DNA of 39,227 nt from Acidobacteriota bacterium (GTDB lineage Bacteria; Acidobacteriota; Thermoanaerobaculia; UBA5066). The position numbers and the translations under genes are program-made. Location: positions 1 to 39,227 of the forward strand of contig JAKLER010000005.1 in assembly GCA_022711615.1 (NCBI GenBank), read 5' to 3'. Under the pieces are notes generated by a model. That model saw only the letters and a list, made by a program, of their open reading frames with translations. It made no database searches and was not told the origin of the DNA. Below, piece after piece: positions 15,517 to 22,957 of the stretch; the stretch's first letter is position 1; the number at the start of each line of letters is the position of its first letter.

Positions 15517-17193
15517 GTGGACGGGCCCGTGGACCTGGATCGCGAGCGAAGGCGGGAGGGGGAGACGTCTCCCGCGGCGGCGTTCCTCGACCTTCACGCG
15601 ATCCTGGAGTCGATCCCGGAGCCGGTCGGCCTCGTGGACCACGCCGGGCGAATCCTCGCGTTCAACGGGCCGGCCCGAAGGGTCGTCTTCGCGGCGCGGT
15701 CGCAGGCCGTCGCCCTCGGGGACGACCTCTTCTCGTTCATCTCGCCCCACAACCTGGCGGGCGTTCGGGTCAGCCTCGAGCGGGCGTTCGCGGGCGAGGC
15801 GCACACGCATCGGACCGAGGCGGCCGGCCGCGTTTTCGAGACGGTCTACTCCCCGGTCCGAGGGCCGTGCGGCGAGGTGGCGGCGGTCTCGATCCGCGTG
15901 AAGGACGTCACGGAGAGGGAGCGGGCGCTCGCCGAGATCGCCTCCCTCAACGCGACGCTGGAGGAGCGGGTCGCCCGAAGGTCGGAGGAGCTCGAGAGCG
16001 TGAACGCGGAGCTCGGGAAGGCGGCCCGAGCCAAGGACGCCTTCCTCGCGAGCATGAGCCACGAGCTCCGGACGCCCCTGACGGGGATCCTCGGAGCCGC
16101 CGAGCTCCTGCGCGTCGGCGCGCACGGGCCGCTGAACGAGGCGCAGCTCCGGACGCTCCGGACGCTCGAGGAGGCGGGGAGGCACCTGCTGTCGATCCTC
16201 GCCGACCTCCTCGACCTCGCGAAGATCGGCGCGGAGCGCCTGTCGCTGCGCGCGGACGCCTGCGTCCTCGCGGACGTCTGCGAGTCGGCGCTCTCGATGG
16301 TGAGGAACGAGGCGCAGCGGAAGGGGATCGCGCTCGTCCTCCGCGCCCCCGACGCGGAGGTCCGCTTCGGGGCCGACGCCCGGCGGGTCCGTCAGGTCCT
16401 CGTGAACCTCCTGTCGAACGCGGTGAAGTTCACGCCGGCCGGCGGCACGGTGGAGCTCGCCGCGCAGGGCGACGCCGACGCCGGCCTCGTCCGTCTCGAG
16501 GTGAAAGACTCCGGCCCGGGGATCGCGGACGAGGACCTCCCGAAGCTCTTCCAGCCCTTCACCCAGCTCGACACGCGCCTCTCGCGCGAGCACGCCGGCA
16601 CGGGCCTCGGCCTCGCCCTCGTCCGCGGCCTCACGGAGCTGCACGGCGGTGACGTGGAGGTCGAGTCGGCGACCGGCAGGGGGAGCGTCTTTCGCGTGAC
16701 GCTCCCGTGGCGTCCGCCGAGCGCGCGCGGCTCGGGCGCGCACCGCGTCCTCGCCGCGGAGCCGCCCCCGGCGCCGGGCGGCGGCTCCGCGGCCCGGGTG
16801 CTCCTCGTCGAGGACGACGACGCGAACCGGACGATCCTCGGCGAGTTCCTCCGGTCGCGCGGCTTCGTCGTCGAGGAGGCGGCCTCGGGAACGGAGGCTC
16901 TGGAGCGCGTGGCGGCCTGCCGGCCCGACCTCGTCGTCCTCGACATCCAGCTCCCGGGCATGGACGGGCTCGAGGTTCTCGCGCGGCTCCGCGCGGCCGC
17001 CGCGGCGCCGCCTCCCGTCCTCGCGCTGACGGCGCTGGCGATGTCCGGCGACCGCGAGAGGATCCTGGCGGCCGGGGCCGACGCCTACCTGGCCAAGCCG
17101 GCGCCGCTCGCCGTGCTGGAGCAGGAGGTGCGGCGCCTCGCGGCGGCTCAGGGAGCGAGCCCGAACGCCTCGGCGAACAGCTCGGTGAAGTAG
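15517..17193 (+). CDS. Hybrid sensor histidine kinase: PAS-HisKA-HATPase-receiver (558 aa)
   Basis: GTG start at 15517; an in-frame TAG at 15502 excludes an earlier start. A PAS domain (about 25-140, with LVDHAGRILAFN) precedes a short coiled coil (about 145-172). HisKA follows with phospho-acceptor His182 in SMSHELRTPL, then HATPase_c with N box LLSNAVKFT, DSGPGI and GTGLGLAL. The C-terminal receiver (about 426-545) has VEDDD and phospho-acceptor Asp476 in LDIQLPGMDG. No transmembrane segment is seen, so it is cytosolic. No cognate output regulator lies next to it, so it probably feeds a phosphorelay elsewhere. Its last 46 bases overlap the convergent HdrB-like gene. The signal sensed by PAS is unknown. 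Confidence 0.92.
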   Translation: MDGPVDLDRERRREGETSPAAAFLDLHAILESIPEPVGLVDHAGRILAFNGPARRVVFAARSQAVALGDDLFSFISPHNLAGVRVSLERAFAGEAHTHRTEAAGRVFETVYSPVRGPCGEVAAVSIRVKDVTERERALAEIASLNATLEERVARRSEELESVNAELGKAARAKDAFLASMSHELRTPLTGILGAAELLRVGAHGPLNEAQLRTLRTLEEAGRHLLSILADLLDLAKIGAERLSLRADACVLADVCESALSMVRNEAQRKGIALVLRAPDAEVRFGADARRVRQVLVNLLSNAVKFTPAGGTVELAAQGDADAGLVRLEVKDSGPGIADEDLPKLFQPFTQLDTRLSREHAGTGLGLALVRGLTELHGGDVEVESATGRGSVFRVTLPWRPPSARGSGAHRVLAAEPPPAPGGGSAARVLLVEDDDANRTILGEFLRSRGFVVEEAASGTEALERVAACRPDLVVLDIQLPGMDGLEVLARLRAAAAAPPPVLALTALAMSGDRERILAAGADAYLAKPAPLAVLEQEVRRLAAAQGASPNASANSSVK

Positions 17194-18050
17194 CGCGCGG
17201 GGACCTCCGGCTGCGCCGGGGCCTCCGCGGGAGGCGTCGCGCGGCGGCTGCGGAGATTGTGGCGGCAGCGCGGGCAGGCGACGGCGATCACGTCGACACC
17301 CCGCTCGGCGGCGGATCGGAGGATCCGGCCGACCAGCGACCCGGCGACCTCCGCGCTCGCTTCGGAGGCGCGCCCCCCGCAGCAGTGCGACCGGAGAGGG
17401 AAGTCGACGACGTCGGCCCCGAGCGCCGCGAGGAGCTGCTCGAAGCGCGTCTCGAACCCGGCCGTCCGGGCGTCCCGCGCGCCGCCGTCGCGGGCGTCGA
17501 GGCATCCGTAGTAGGCCGCGACCCGCAGCCCCGTGAGCGGACGCGAGACGCGTGCACGGACCGCCCCGGGCCCGACGTCCTCCCAGAGGACGTCCAGGAG
17601 GTGACGGACCCGGACGGCGCCGGGCTCGCACCGGAACCCTTCGTCGGCGAGGCAGGCGTCGACCTGCTCGCGGAGGTCGGGGTGAGTCGCGAGCGCGCTC
17701 CGGGCGCGGGAGAGGTTCCGGTAGCAGGCGGTGCACGGGCTGACGACCGTGGGCGCCCGCCGCGGGAGCGTGCCGCGACCGAGGCGAGCGGCGAGGGAGA
17801 GGAGTCGTGCGACTCGCGCGTAGGCCGGAAGGCCGTTCAGCGCGAGGGCTCCCGGAGCGTCGCCGGCTCGCTCCTCCACGACCTCGAGCTCCAGCCCGAG
17901 CGCGCGGAGGGTGTCGAGGAGCTTCGCGTCCCCCTCGCGCCCCGCCGGGGGGCGGAAGCAGCCCGGCTCGTAGCCGTATCGTCCGCCCGTCCCCTCCACG
18001 CGGACGATGATTGGCCGGCCGCGTCGTCCCGCACCATGATCCGGGCGCAT
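17148..18050 (-). CDS. HdrB-like cysteine-rich (CCG-domain) protein, orphan, N-terminal motif degenerate (300 aa)
   Basis: Start taken at ATG 18050; a later start before the YEPGC motif is possible. The C-terminal CCG motif is complete: Cys183, Cys223-Cys224, Cys259 and Cys262, spaced CX39CCX34CXXC. The N-terminal half has Cys31 (YEPGC) and Cys106/Cys109 (SPCTACY), but the central Cys-Cys pair is absent: the expected region, about 68-73, reads ALALNG. CCG domains in heterodisulfide reductase subunit B bind non-cubane [4Fe-4S] clusters and act on disulfides or quinone-linked electrons. Here probably only one such cluster forms. No hdrA, hdrC or iron-sulfur dehydrogenase lies nearby, so partner and substrate are unknown. 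The 3' end overlaps the histidine kinase by 46 bases on the opposite strand. Confidence 0.8.
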   Translation of the reverse strand: MRPDHGAGRRGRPIIVRVEGTGGRYGYEPGCFRPPAGREGDAKLLDTLRALGLELEVVEERAGDAPGALALNGLPAYARVARLLSLAARLGRGTLPRRAPTVVSPCTACYRNLSRARSALATHPDLREQVDACLADEGFRCEPGAVRVRHLLDVLWEDVGPGAVRARVSRPLTGLRVAAYYGCLDARDGGARDARTAGFETRFEQLLAALGADVVDFPLRSHCCGGRASEASAEVAGSLVGRILRSAAERGVDVIAVACPRCRHNLRSRRATPPAEAPAQPEVPARYFTELFAEAFGLAP

Positions 18051-18086
18051 CAATTCCGCCCCGGCGGGCGCCGAAAGGCCGCGGAA

Positions 18087-18092
18087 TATACT
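18087..18092 (+). promoter_or_regulatory. Strong -10 hexamer (TATACT) upstream of the Ser/Thr kinase
   Basis: TATACT differs from the sigma-70 consensus at one base and stands out in GC-rich surroundings. It lies in the 73-base gap between the divergent HdrB-like and kinase genes. No convincing -35 was found at the right distance. Confidence 0.45.
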
Positions 18093-18123
18093 GCCGGCAC
18101 CACGGACAGGACGAATCGAGACC

Positions 18124-19020
18124 GTGCGCTCGGGGCTCTCGCGCCGCACGGGCGGGGAGGTGTTGGTGACGCTTCCGGGCATCGGCGTGACACTCGGCCG
18201 GTATCGGCTCGAGGAACGGATCGGGGCGGGCGGCATGGCGGAGGTCTGGCGGGCGCTCGATCTCGGGCTCGAGCGCTTCGTCGCCCTGAAGGTGATCTCC
18301 CCGGACGCCGTCCAGTCCGACCCGTCGTTCGTCCCACGGTTCCTGCGTGAGGCGAAGCTCGCGGCGCGGCTCGAGCACCCCCACATCATCCCGATCTGGG
18401 ACTTCGGTCCGTCCGACGATCTCCTCTTCCTCGTCATGCCGCTCCTGCCGGGGGGCTCCCTCCGGGACCGCGCGCGGGAGGGCGTCCCGGGCCTCGTCGC
18501 GATGGACTGGCTCGAGGCGCTCGCCGCCGCGCTCGACTACGCGCACGGCGAGGGGATCGTCCACCGCGACGTGAAGCCCGCGAACGTCCTCTTCGACCGG
18601 AACGGGAGGCTCTTCCTCGCGGACTTCGGGCTGGCGCGCGAGTCAGGAAGCGCCGGCCTGACGGTGGCCGGGACGGTCCTCGGGACGCCCGTCTATATGT
18701 CGCCCGAGCAGGTGAGGGGCGAGCCGGCGGGGCCGCGCTCGGACCAGTACGCCCTCGGAGTCCTGGCGTACTACCTCCTCGCGGGGACGCCGCCGTTCGA
18801 GGCGAACTCGGTCTTCGTCGTCATGGAGAAGACGCTCCGGGAGGAGCCGGCGCTGCCGTCGGACATCAACCCGGGGCTCCACCGCTCGGCCGACTATGTC
18901 CTGCTGAAGGTCCTCGAGAAGCGCCCGGAAAACCGCTTCGAGTCGTGCCGCGAGTTCGTCGAGGCGCTCCAGCGCGCCTCGCGCCGCGGAACCGACCCCG
19001 GCGTGAAGACGCGCGCGTAG
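18124..19020 (+). CDS. Soluble Hanks-type Ser/Thr protein kinase (298 aa)
   Basis: All kinase landmarks are present: glycine loop IGAGGMAEVW (33-42), Lys56, HRDVKPANV with catalytic Asp149, DFG Asp167, and a GTPVYMSPEQ activation segment. It therefore looks catalytically active. The GTG at 18124 is the longest start; GTG codons at 18160 or 18166 would remove only leader residues. The protein ends straight after the kinase fold with no transmembrane helix, PASTA, TPR or sensor domain, unlike many bacterial homologues. It is therefore a free cytosolic kinase. It lies head-to-head with the HdrB-like gene. Targets cannot be inferred. Confidence 0.92.
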   Translation: MRSGLSRRTGGEVLVTLPGIGVTLGRYRLEERIGAGGMAEVWRALDLGLERFVALKVISPDAVQSDPSFVPRFLREAKLAARLEHPHIIPIWDFGPSDDLLFLVMPLLPGGSLRDRAREGVPGLVAMDWLEALAAALDYAHGEGIVHRDVKPANVLFDRNGRLFLADFGLARESGSAGLTVAGTVLGTPVYMSPEQVRGEPAGPRSDQYALGVLAYYLLAGTPPFEANSVFVVMEKTLREEPALPSDINPGLHRSADYVLLKVLEKRPENRFESCREFVEALQRASRRGTDPGVKTRA

Positions 19021-19025
19021 CGCCC

Positions 19026-19038
19026 GCCTCCCCGATCC
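19026..19038 (+). repeat. Partial copy of the 55-base hairpin repeat (3' end only)
   Basis: GCCTCCCCGATCC here matches the last bases of the two full repeats downstream, immediately after the kinase stop. It suggests a decayed third unit. Confidence 0.5.
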
Positions 19039-19052
19039 GGTTCCGGCCCGGA

Positions 19053-19107
19053 GGAGGGGAGGCGCCGAACGCGCTGCGAGGAGGTGCGTGGCGCACCTCC
19101 CCGATCC
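19053..19107 (+). repeat. 55-base palindromic repeat, copy 1; possible bidirectional terminator
   Basis: Begins GGAGGGGAGGCGCCGAA and ends CCCCGATCC. It contains a perfect 9-base inverted repeat around a 3-base loop (stem GGAGGTGCG, loop TGG) at 19080-19100 and a second small GGCGCC-type arm. It lies between the convergent kinase and CBS genes, where a symmetric hairpin could stop transcription from both sides. No T-run follows, so termination is unproven. Confidence 0.85.
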
Positions 19108-19118
19108 CCGTCTCCCAA

Positions 19119-19173
19119 GGAGGGGAGGCGCCGAAGGCGCCGCGAGGAGGTGCGTGGCGCACCTCCCCGATCC
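19119..19173 (+). repeat. 55-base palindromic repeat, copy 2; possible bidirectional terminator
   Basis: Identical to copy 1 at 53 of 55 positions, with a period of 66 bases. The two differences (C to G, T to C) make the first arm a perfect GGCGCC-GAA-GGCGCC hairpin. The 9-base-stem hairpin is at 19146-19166. The copy ends 4 bases before the stop of the CBS-domain gene. Confidence 0.85.
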
Positions 19174-19176
19174 ACT

Positions 19177-19614
19177 TCAGCTCCGGCCGTAGATGTACTC
19201 GGTGAGGTACTCGACCTTCTGGTGGTCGGCGTCGGCGCGGAAGGCGTTCAGGTCGCCGATCGAGAGCATCCCGAGGAGCCCCTCCTCGCCCGCCACGGGG
19301 AGGTGGCGGATCCGGTGCTGCATCAGGATCCCCTCGATGTCGTCGATCTCGCGGTCCGGCCGGACGACGATCACGTCGGGCGTCATGACGTCGCGGACGG
19401 GAGTCGTGGCCGCGTCGCGCCCCTCGGAGACGACGCGCCAGAGGACGTCGCGCTCCGTGAAGATCCCGCGGATCGTCGAGCCTTCCGCGACGACGAGCGC
19501 ACCGATCCGGTGCTCGTGCATGAGGTGGGCGGCGTCCTTGACGGTGGCGTCGGGCGCCACGGTGATCACCGCGGCAGACTTCTTCCGGGCGAGGAGGTCG
19601 CGTGCGGTCGTCAT
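19177..19614 (-). CDS. CBS-domain protein, two CBS motifs (145 aa)
   Basis: A stand-alone CBS pair (a Bateman module): the first motif about residues 8-65 (APDATVKDAAHLMHEHRIGALVV), the second about 72-128 (VRDVMTPDVIVVRPDREI, HRIRHLPV). Such modules bind adenine nucleotides or S-adenosylmethionine and act as energy or ligand sensors for other proteins. No catalytic domain or membrane segment is present, and no partner is evident from the neighbours. The ATG at 19614 lies 8 bases after a good -10 on the minus strand, with no Shine-Dalgarno, so the mRNA is probably leaderless. Confidence 0.9.
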   Translation of the reverse strand: MTTARDLLARKKSAAVITVAPDATVKDAAHLMHEHRIGALVVAEGSTIRGIFTERDVLWRVVSEGRDAATTPVRDVMTPDVIVVRPDREIDDIEGILMQHRIRHLPVAGEEGLLGMLSIGDLNAFRADADHQKVEYLTEYIYGRS

Positions 19615-19622
19615 GGACGACT

Positions 19623-19650
19623 TCTATACGGTGCGGCGCGGATGCGTCAA
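19623..19650 (-). promoter_or_regulatory. Sigma-70-like promoter for the CBS gene (TTGACG-N16-TATAGA)
   Basis: Minus-strand TTGACG at 19645-19650 and TATAGA at 19623-19628 are separated by 16 bases. The -10 ends 8 bases before the ATG, putting the start site within about 2 bases of the start codon. This is the best full promoter in the window. Confidence 0.65.
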
Positions 19651-19690
19651 CGCTGCGCCGCAGCCGCCGCGGCGCAGCGCGACCGCTTGG

Positions 19691-19696
19691 TATCCT
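19691..19696 (+). promoter_or_regulatory. -10 element (TATCCT) for the DUF456-pgeF pair
   Basis: TATCCT ends 7 bases before GTG 19704, with no Shine-Dalgarno between. Its spacing matches the other leaderless-type starts in this window. No -35 is evident. Confidence 0.4.
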
Positions 19697-19703
19697 GCGT
19701 GCC

Positions 19704-20186
19704 GTGCCCGACGCCGCCCTCTGGGCCCTGGCCCTCCTCCTCGTCCTCGCCGGGATCGCGGGGGCGGTCCTGCCGGCGATCCCGGGGGCGCCGCTCGTCT
19801 TCGGCGGGCTGCTCCTCGCGGCGTGGATCGACGGCTTCACGAAGGTCGGCTGGTTTCCGCTCGTCCTCATCGGCCTCCTGACGGCGCTCACGTTCGTCGT
19901 CGACTTCGCCGCCACGGCGCTCGGGGCCAGGCGAGTCGGCGCGAGCCCGCTGGCTCTCGTCGGCGCCGCCGTCGGGACGGTGGCGGGGCTCTTCTTCGGC
20001 TTCGTCGGCGTCCTCGTGGGCCCGTTCGCCGGCGCGGCGCTCGGGGAGTACGCCGCGCGGCGCGACCTGCGGCAGGCCGGGCGGGCCGGCCTCGGGACGT
20101 GGCTCGGCATCGTCCTCGGGAGCGCCGCGAAGATCGCCCTGCTCCTCGCGATGGTCGGCGTCTTCGCCGTGGCGTGGCTCGTGTGA
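19704..20186 (+). CDS. DUF456 family membrane protein (160 aa)
   Basis: GTG start at 19704, with the mature-looking N-terminus PDAALWALAL. Successive hydrophobic stretches run over most of the length, about five transmembrane helices. Gly-rich segments (AVLPAIPGAPLVFGG near the start and LFFGFVGVLVGPFAGAALGE in the middle) are typical of DUF456, a small inner-membrane family without an established function. The stop overlaps the GTG of pgeF (GTGA), so the two genes are translationally coupled, though no functional link is known. Confidence 0.85.
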   Translation: MPDAALWALALLLVLAGIAGAVLPAIPGAPLVFGGLLLAAWIDGFTKVGWFPLVLIGLLTALTFVVDFAATALGARRVGASPLALVGAAVGTVAGLFFGFVGVLVGPFAGAALGEYAARRDLRQAGRAGLGTWLGIVLGSAAKIALLLAMVGVFAVAWLV

Positions 20187-20935
20187 GCGCGCTCCTCTGG
20201 CCGGACGGCGGCGGGGCGCTGTTCGACGGGCTGCCGTCCGGGCTCTCCGCCGGCTTCACGACGCTCGACCTCGTGCCGGACGAACTCCCCGCCGACGACG
20301 GCGCGCGGCGCTTCGCCCGGATGCTCGGCGTTCCCGAAGCGCCCGTCGCCCGCCTGAAGCAGGTCCACGGCGCGGCGGTCGTCGAGGCGCGGGGGATCGC
20401 CCCCGGCGAGGTCGCCGTCGCCGGCGCGGCCGACGCGGTCGTGACGACGGAGCGCGGCCTCGTCGTCGCGGTCGTGACGGCCGACTGCGTCCCGATCGTC
20501 CTCGCCGACCTCGAGGCGGGCGTCCTCGCCGCGGCGCACGCCGGGTGGAGGGGGACGGCCGCACGCGTCGCCGAGGCGGCGCTCGACGCGCTGGAGTCCC
20601 GCGGAGGCCGGGCGGAGCGCTCCTGGGCGCTCTTCGGCCCGTCGATCTCGCGGGGCCGCTACGAGGTGGGTCCGGAGGTCCTCGCCGCCCTCGGCGACCC
20701 GGTCCCCGACGGTGCGGTCGTCGCGGGGCGCGGCGACCGGAGCTGGCTCGACGTGGCGGCGTTCAACGAGGCGGCCCTCCTGCGGCGGGGGTTCCACCCG
20801 GAGCGGGTCGTCCGCCCGGAGCTCTGCACCTTCGGGCCGCCCATCCGCTTCTGCTCCTACCGCCGCGACGGGGAGCGGGCCGGACGTATCTTCACCGGCG
20901 CGGTGCTCCTCCCGGGCGGCGGCGCGGCGCGCTGA
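20183..20935 (+). CDS. pgeF: PgeF/YfiH (LACC1-like) purine nucleoside or peptidoglycan editing enzyme (250 aa)
   Basis: Starts at GTG 20183, overlapping the DUF456 stop by 4 bases. The diagnostic residues are present: His62 (KQVHG), Cys102 (TADCVP) and His119 (AHAGWRG), the zinc-binding/catalytic triad of the YfiH/PgeF fold. Also present is the C-terminal RFCSYRRDG signature. Family members act as purine nucleoside phosphorylase/adenosine deaminase-type enzymes. In E. coli PgeF prevents misincorporation of serine into peptidoglycan stems; which role applies here is not decidable. The length is normal. It ends 12 bases from the convergent GGDEF gene. Confidence 0.9.
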   Translation: MSALLWPDGGGALFDGLPSGLSAGFTTLDLVPDELPADDGARRFARMLGVPEAPVARLKQVHGAAVVEARGIAPGEVAVAGAADAVVTTERGLVVAVVTADCVPIVLADLEAGVLAAAHAGWRGTAARVAEAALDALESRGGRAERSWALFGPSISRGRYEVGPEVLAALGDPVPDGAVVAGRGDRSWLDVAAFNEAALLRRGFHPERVVRPELCTFGPPIRFCSYRRDGERAGRIFTGAVLLPGGGAAR

Positions 20936-20947
20936 ACGGCGGGGCCG

Positions 20948-22774
20948 TCAGGCCTTCCAGCTGCCGCTGCGCGGGGGGGCGGGCCGGGTCCGGACGGAGA
21001 CGCGCCCCTTCCCCTCGGACTTCGCGTCGTAGAGGGCGGCATCGGCCGTCGCGAGGACGTCGGCGGGCTGAGCGTGGCCCGCCACGAGGGCGACGCCGAT
21101 GCTCGCGCCGACGGCCGGCCCGTCGTACCCCTCGGGGGTCGCGAGGGCCGCGGCGCGGTCGCGGACCCGATCAGCGACGGCGCGTGCCTCCTCCGCTCCC
21201 GCCCCCTCGAGGAGGATCACGAACTCGTCTCCGCCGATCCGTCCGACGAGGTCGCCCGGCCGAACGGCGTCGAGGAAGAGCCGGGCGAACGCGCGGAGGA
21301 GTGAATCGCCCGAGCCGTGGCCCGAACGGTCGTTGACCTCCTTGAAGTTGTCGAGGTCGACCAGGAGGAGCGCGGAGGGGAGGCCGCGCTCGGCGCGCGC
21401 GAGAAGCCGGACGAGGTCCTCTTCGACGACCCGGCGGTTCGGGAGATCCGTGAGGGGGTCGTGCCGCGAGAGGTGGACGATCGCCTCCTCGTAGCGCTTG
21501 CGCTGGGTGATGTCCCGCTTGACGGAGACGAAGTGGGCGACCTCGCCGTTCTCGTCCCGGACGGGGGTGATCGTCTGGTCCTCGACGTAGACCGAGCCGT
21601 CCTTCCGGCAGTTCGTCGTCTCTCCCTCCCAGGTGCGCCCCGAGAGGATCGTCCTCCAGAGCTCCTCGAAAAAGGCCCTCTCGTGCCGCCCCGAGGACTG
21701 GATCCGGGGCGTCTTCCCGACGGCCTCCTCGCGCGAGAAGCCGGTCATCTCGGTGAACGCGGGGTTGACCCACTCGATCGTCCCGTCCGGCGCGGTGATG
21801 ACGACGGAGTGGTGGACGGCGTCGAGGGCGAGCGACTGCAGCCGGATCTCGGTCAGACCGGCCGCGTGGTCGAACGAGAGCGAGATCTGCTGGGTGAGCC
21901 GCAGGAGAAGGTCGACGGTCCGCGTGTCGAACGCGTTCGCGTTCGGGGCGTGGACCGTGAGGGCGCCGACGGCCGTTCCCCCGTCGACGAGGGGGAGCGC
22001 GATGGAGGCGCCGATCCGGTGGCCGGCCGAGCGGTTTCGCCAGGTGCCGCCGAAGGCGTCTCCGTTCCGCGCCTCGGCGCGCTGGACGAGGCCGGTCCGG
22101 ATCGCCGCGCCCGTGATCCCCCCGTGGGGAGAGGGGCGGTCCCAGCGGATCTCGTGGGCGACGGCCTCCGGGGCGTGCGGACCGGCGAGGCCGCTCATCC
22201 GGACGGTGCCGTCGGGCTGGCGCTGACCGATGCAGACGAGGCCGAAGCGGAAGACCTCGGCGACCGTGCGGCAGACGTAGGCGTGGATCTTCTGGAGCGG
22301 CTCGCGGGCGAGGAGGCGGGCGTTGACCTCGGCGACGAGCGTGAGGACCTGCTCGTTCCGCCGTGCGTCGGTCCGGTCGACGCCGACGGCCCAGACGTCC
22401 CGGTCCTCGGTCGGACCGGCGGCGGCGAGCGTCGACCAGGAGACGGTCCGGACCGCCCCGGCCTTCGTCGCCAGCTCGACCTCGACGTTCCGGAAACCGC
22501 GGCCGGCTTCCCTCCAGAGCTCGCACATCCGGGCCTTCTGAAGCGGGTCGGGGAAGAGCAGGTCCGCCGCGCCGGGGCTCCGGACGACGTCGCCGGCTGT
22601 GTATCCCGTGACCCGCTCGCACTCGGCGTTCCAGAACGAGAACAGGCCCTCTCCGTCCACGGCGCAGACGAGGAAGGGAAGCGAGCCGAGGACGAGGCGC
22701 ATCTCCGACAGCTCCGCCCAGAGCAGCTCGAGCTCGGGGACGTGGTCGAAGCTGAGGCCCTCGGGGAGCTTCAT
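20948..22774 (-). CDS. Diguanylate cyclase with PAS-GAF-PAS-GGDEF architecture (608 aa)
   Basis: ATG at 22774 follows GGAGGT closely. PAS 1 lies at about 25-140 ([19 protein letters not shown]), a GAF-like domain at about 150-320 and PAS/PAC 2 at about 325-445 ([20 protein letters not shown]). The catalytic GGDEF domain at about 450-600 has an intact GGDEF at 514-518. An inhibitory RxxD I-site (Arg505-Asp508) stands exactly five residues before it, predicting product inhibition by c-di-GMP. No EAL domain or transmembrane helix is seen, so it is a cytosolic cyclic-di-GMP synthase sensing a small ligand or redox/light state through PAS/GAF. No PilZ effector lies nearby. Confidence 0.93.
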   Translation of the reverse strand: MKLPEGLSFDHVPELELLWAELSEMRLVLGSLPFLVCAVDGEGLFSFWNAECERVTGYTAGDVVRSPGAADLLFPDPLQKARMCELWREAGRGFRNVEVELATKAGAVRTVSWSTLAAAGPTEDRDVWAVGVDRTDARRNEQVLTLVAEVNARLLAREPLQKIHAYVCRTVAEVFRFGLVCIGQRQPDGTVRMSGLAGPHAPEAVAHEIRWDRPSPHGGITGAAIRTGLVQRAEARNGDAFGGTWRNRSAGHRIGASIALPLVDGGTAVGALTVHAPNANAFDTRTVDLLLRLTQQISLSFDHAAGLTEIRLQSLALDAVHHSVVITAPDGTIEWVNPAFTEMTGFSREEAVGKTPRIQSSGRHERAFFEELWRTILSGRTWEGETTNCRKDGSVYVEDQTITPVRDENGEVAHFVSVKRDITQRKRYEEAIVHLSRHDPLTDLPNRRVVEEDLVRLLARAERGLPSALLLVDLDNFKEVNDRSGHGSGDSLLRAFARLFLDAVRPGDLVGRIGGDEFVILLEGAGAEEARAVADRVRDRAAALATPEGYDGPAVGASIGVALVAGHAQPADVLATADAALYDAKSEGKGRVSVRTRPAPPRSGSWKA

Positions 22775-22828
22775 GGACCTCCGGGGAGGCTCGGGAGAAC
22801 GGACGTCCGGGGCTGGGGTCGACGTCCG

Positions 22829-22858
22829 ATCATCCAGAATCGGGGGCCAGGCCGTCAA
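22829..22858 (-). promoter_or_regulatory. Putative promoter for the GGDEF gene (TTGACG-N18-GATGAT)
   Basis: A good -35 (TTGACG, 22853-22858) is followed after 18 bases by a weak -10 (GATGAT, 22829-22834) on the minus strand. This would give a 5' leader of about 48 bases, and a Shine-Dalgarno is present before this start, unlike its neighbours. Confidence 0.35.
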
Positions 22859-22944
22859 GTCCTTCCGGGAGCGTCTCCGGGAGCCGTCCCGGCCGCGGCG
22901 GAGCGTTCGCCGATGCGAGCCCGGCCCGCCGCGCGGCGTTCCCT

Positions 22945-22950
22945 TAGACT
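22945..22950 (+). promoter_or_regulatory. -10 element (TAGACT) for the carB operon
   Basis: TAGACT ends 7 bases before GTG 22958. There is no Shine-Dalgarno in the CCGCCCC spacer, which again points to a leaderless start. Confidence 0.45.
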
Positions 22951-22957
22951 CCGCCCC

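Noticed and set aside
19053-19173. CRISPR array
   Set aside because: Only two full units with an 11-base spacer, 55-base repeats and no cas genes. The units are palindromic elements, not CRISPR repeats.
18866-20797. Long minus-strand frame crossing the kinase end, hairpin repeats and the CBS/DUF456/pgeF region
   Set aside because: Its repeated peptide segments come only from the 55-base hairpin repeats. The CBS protein in another frame is the real minus-strand gene here.
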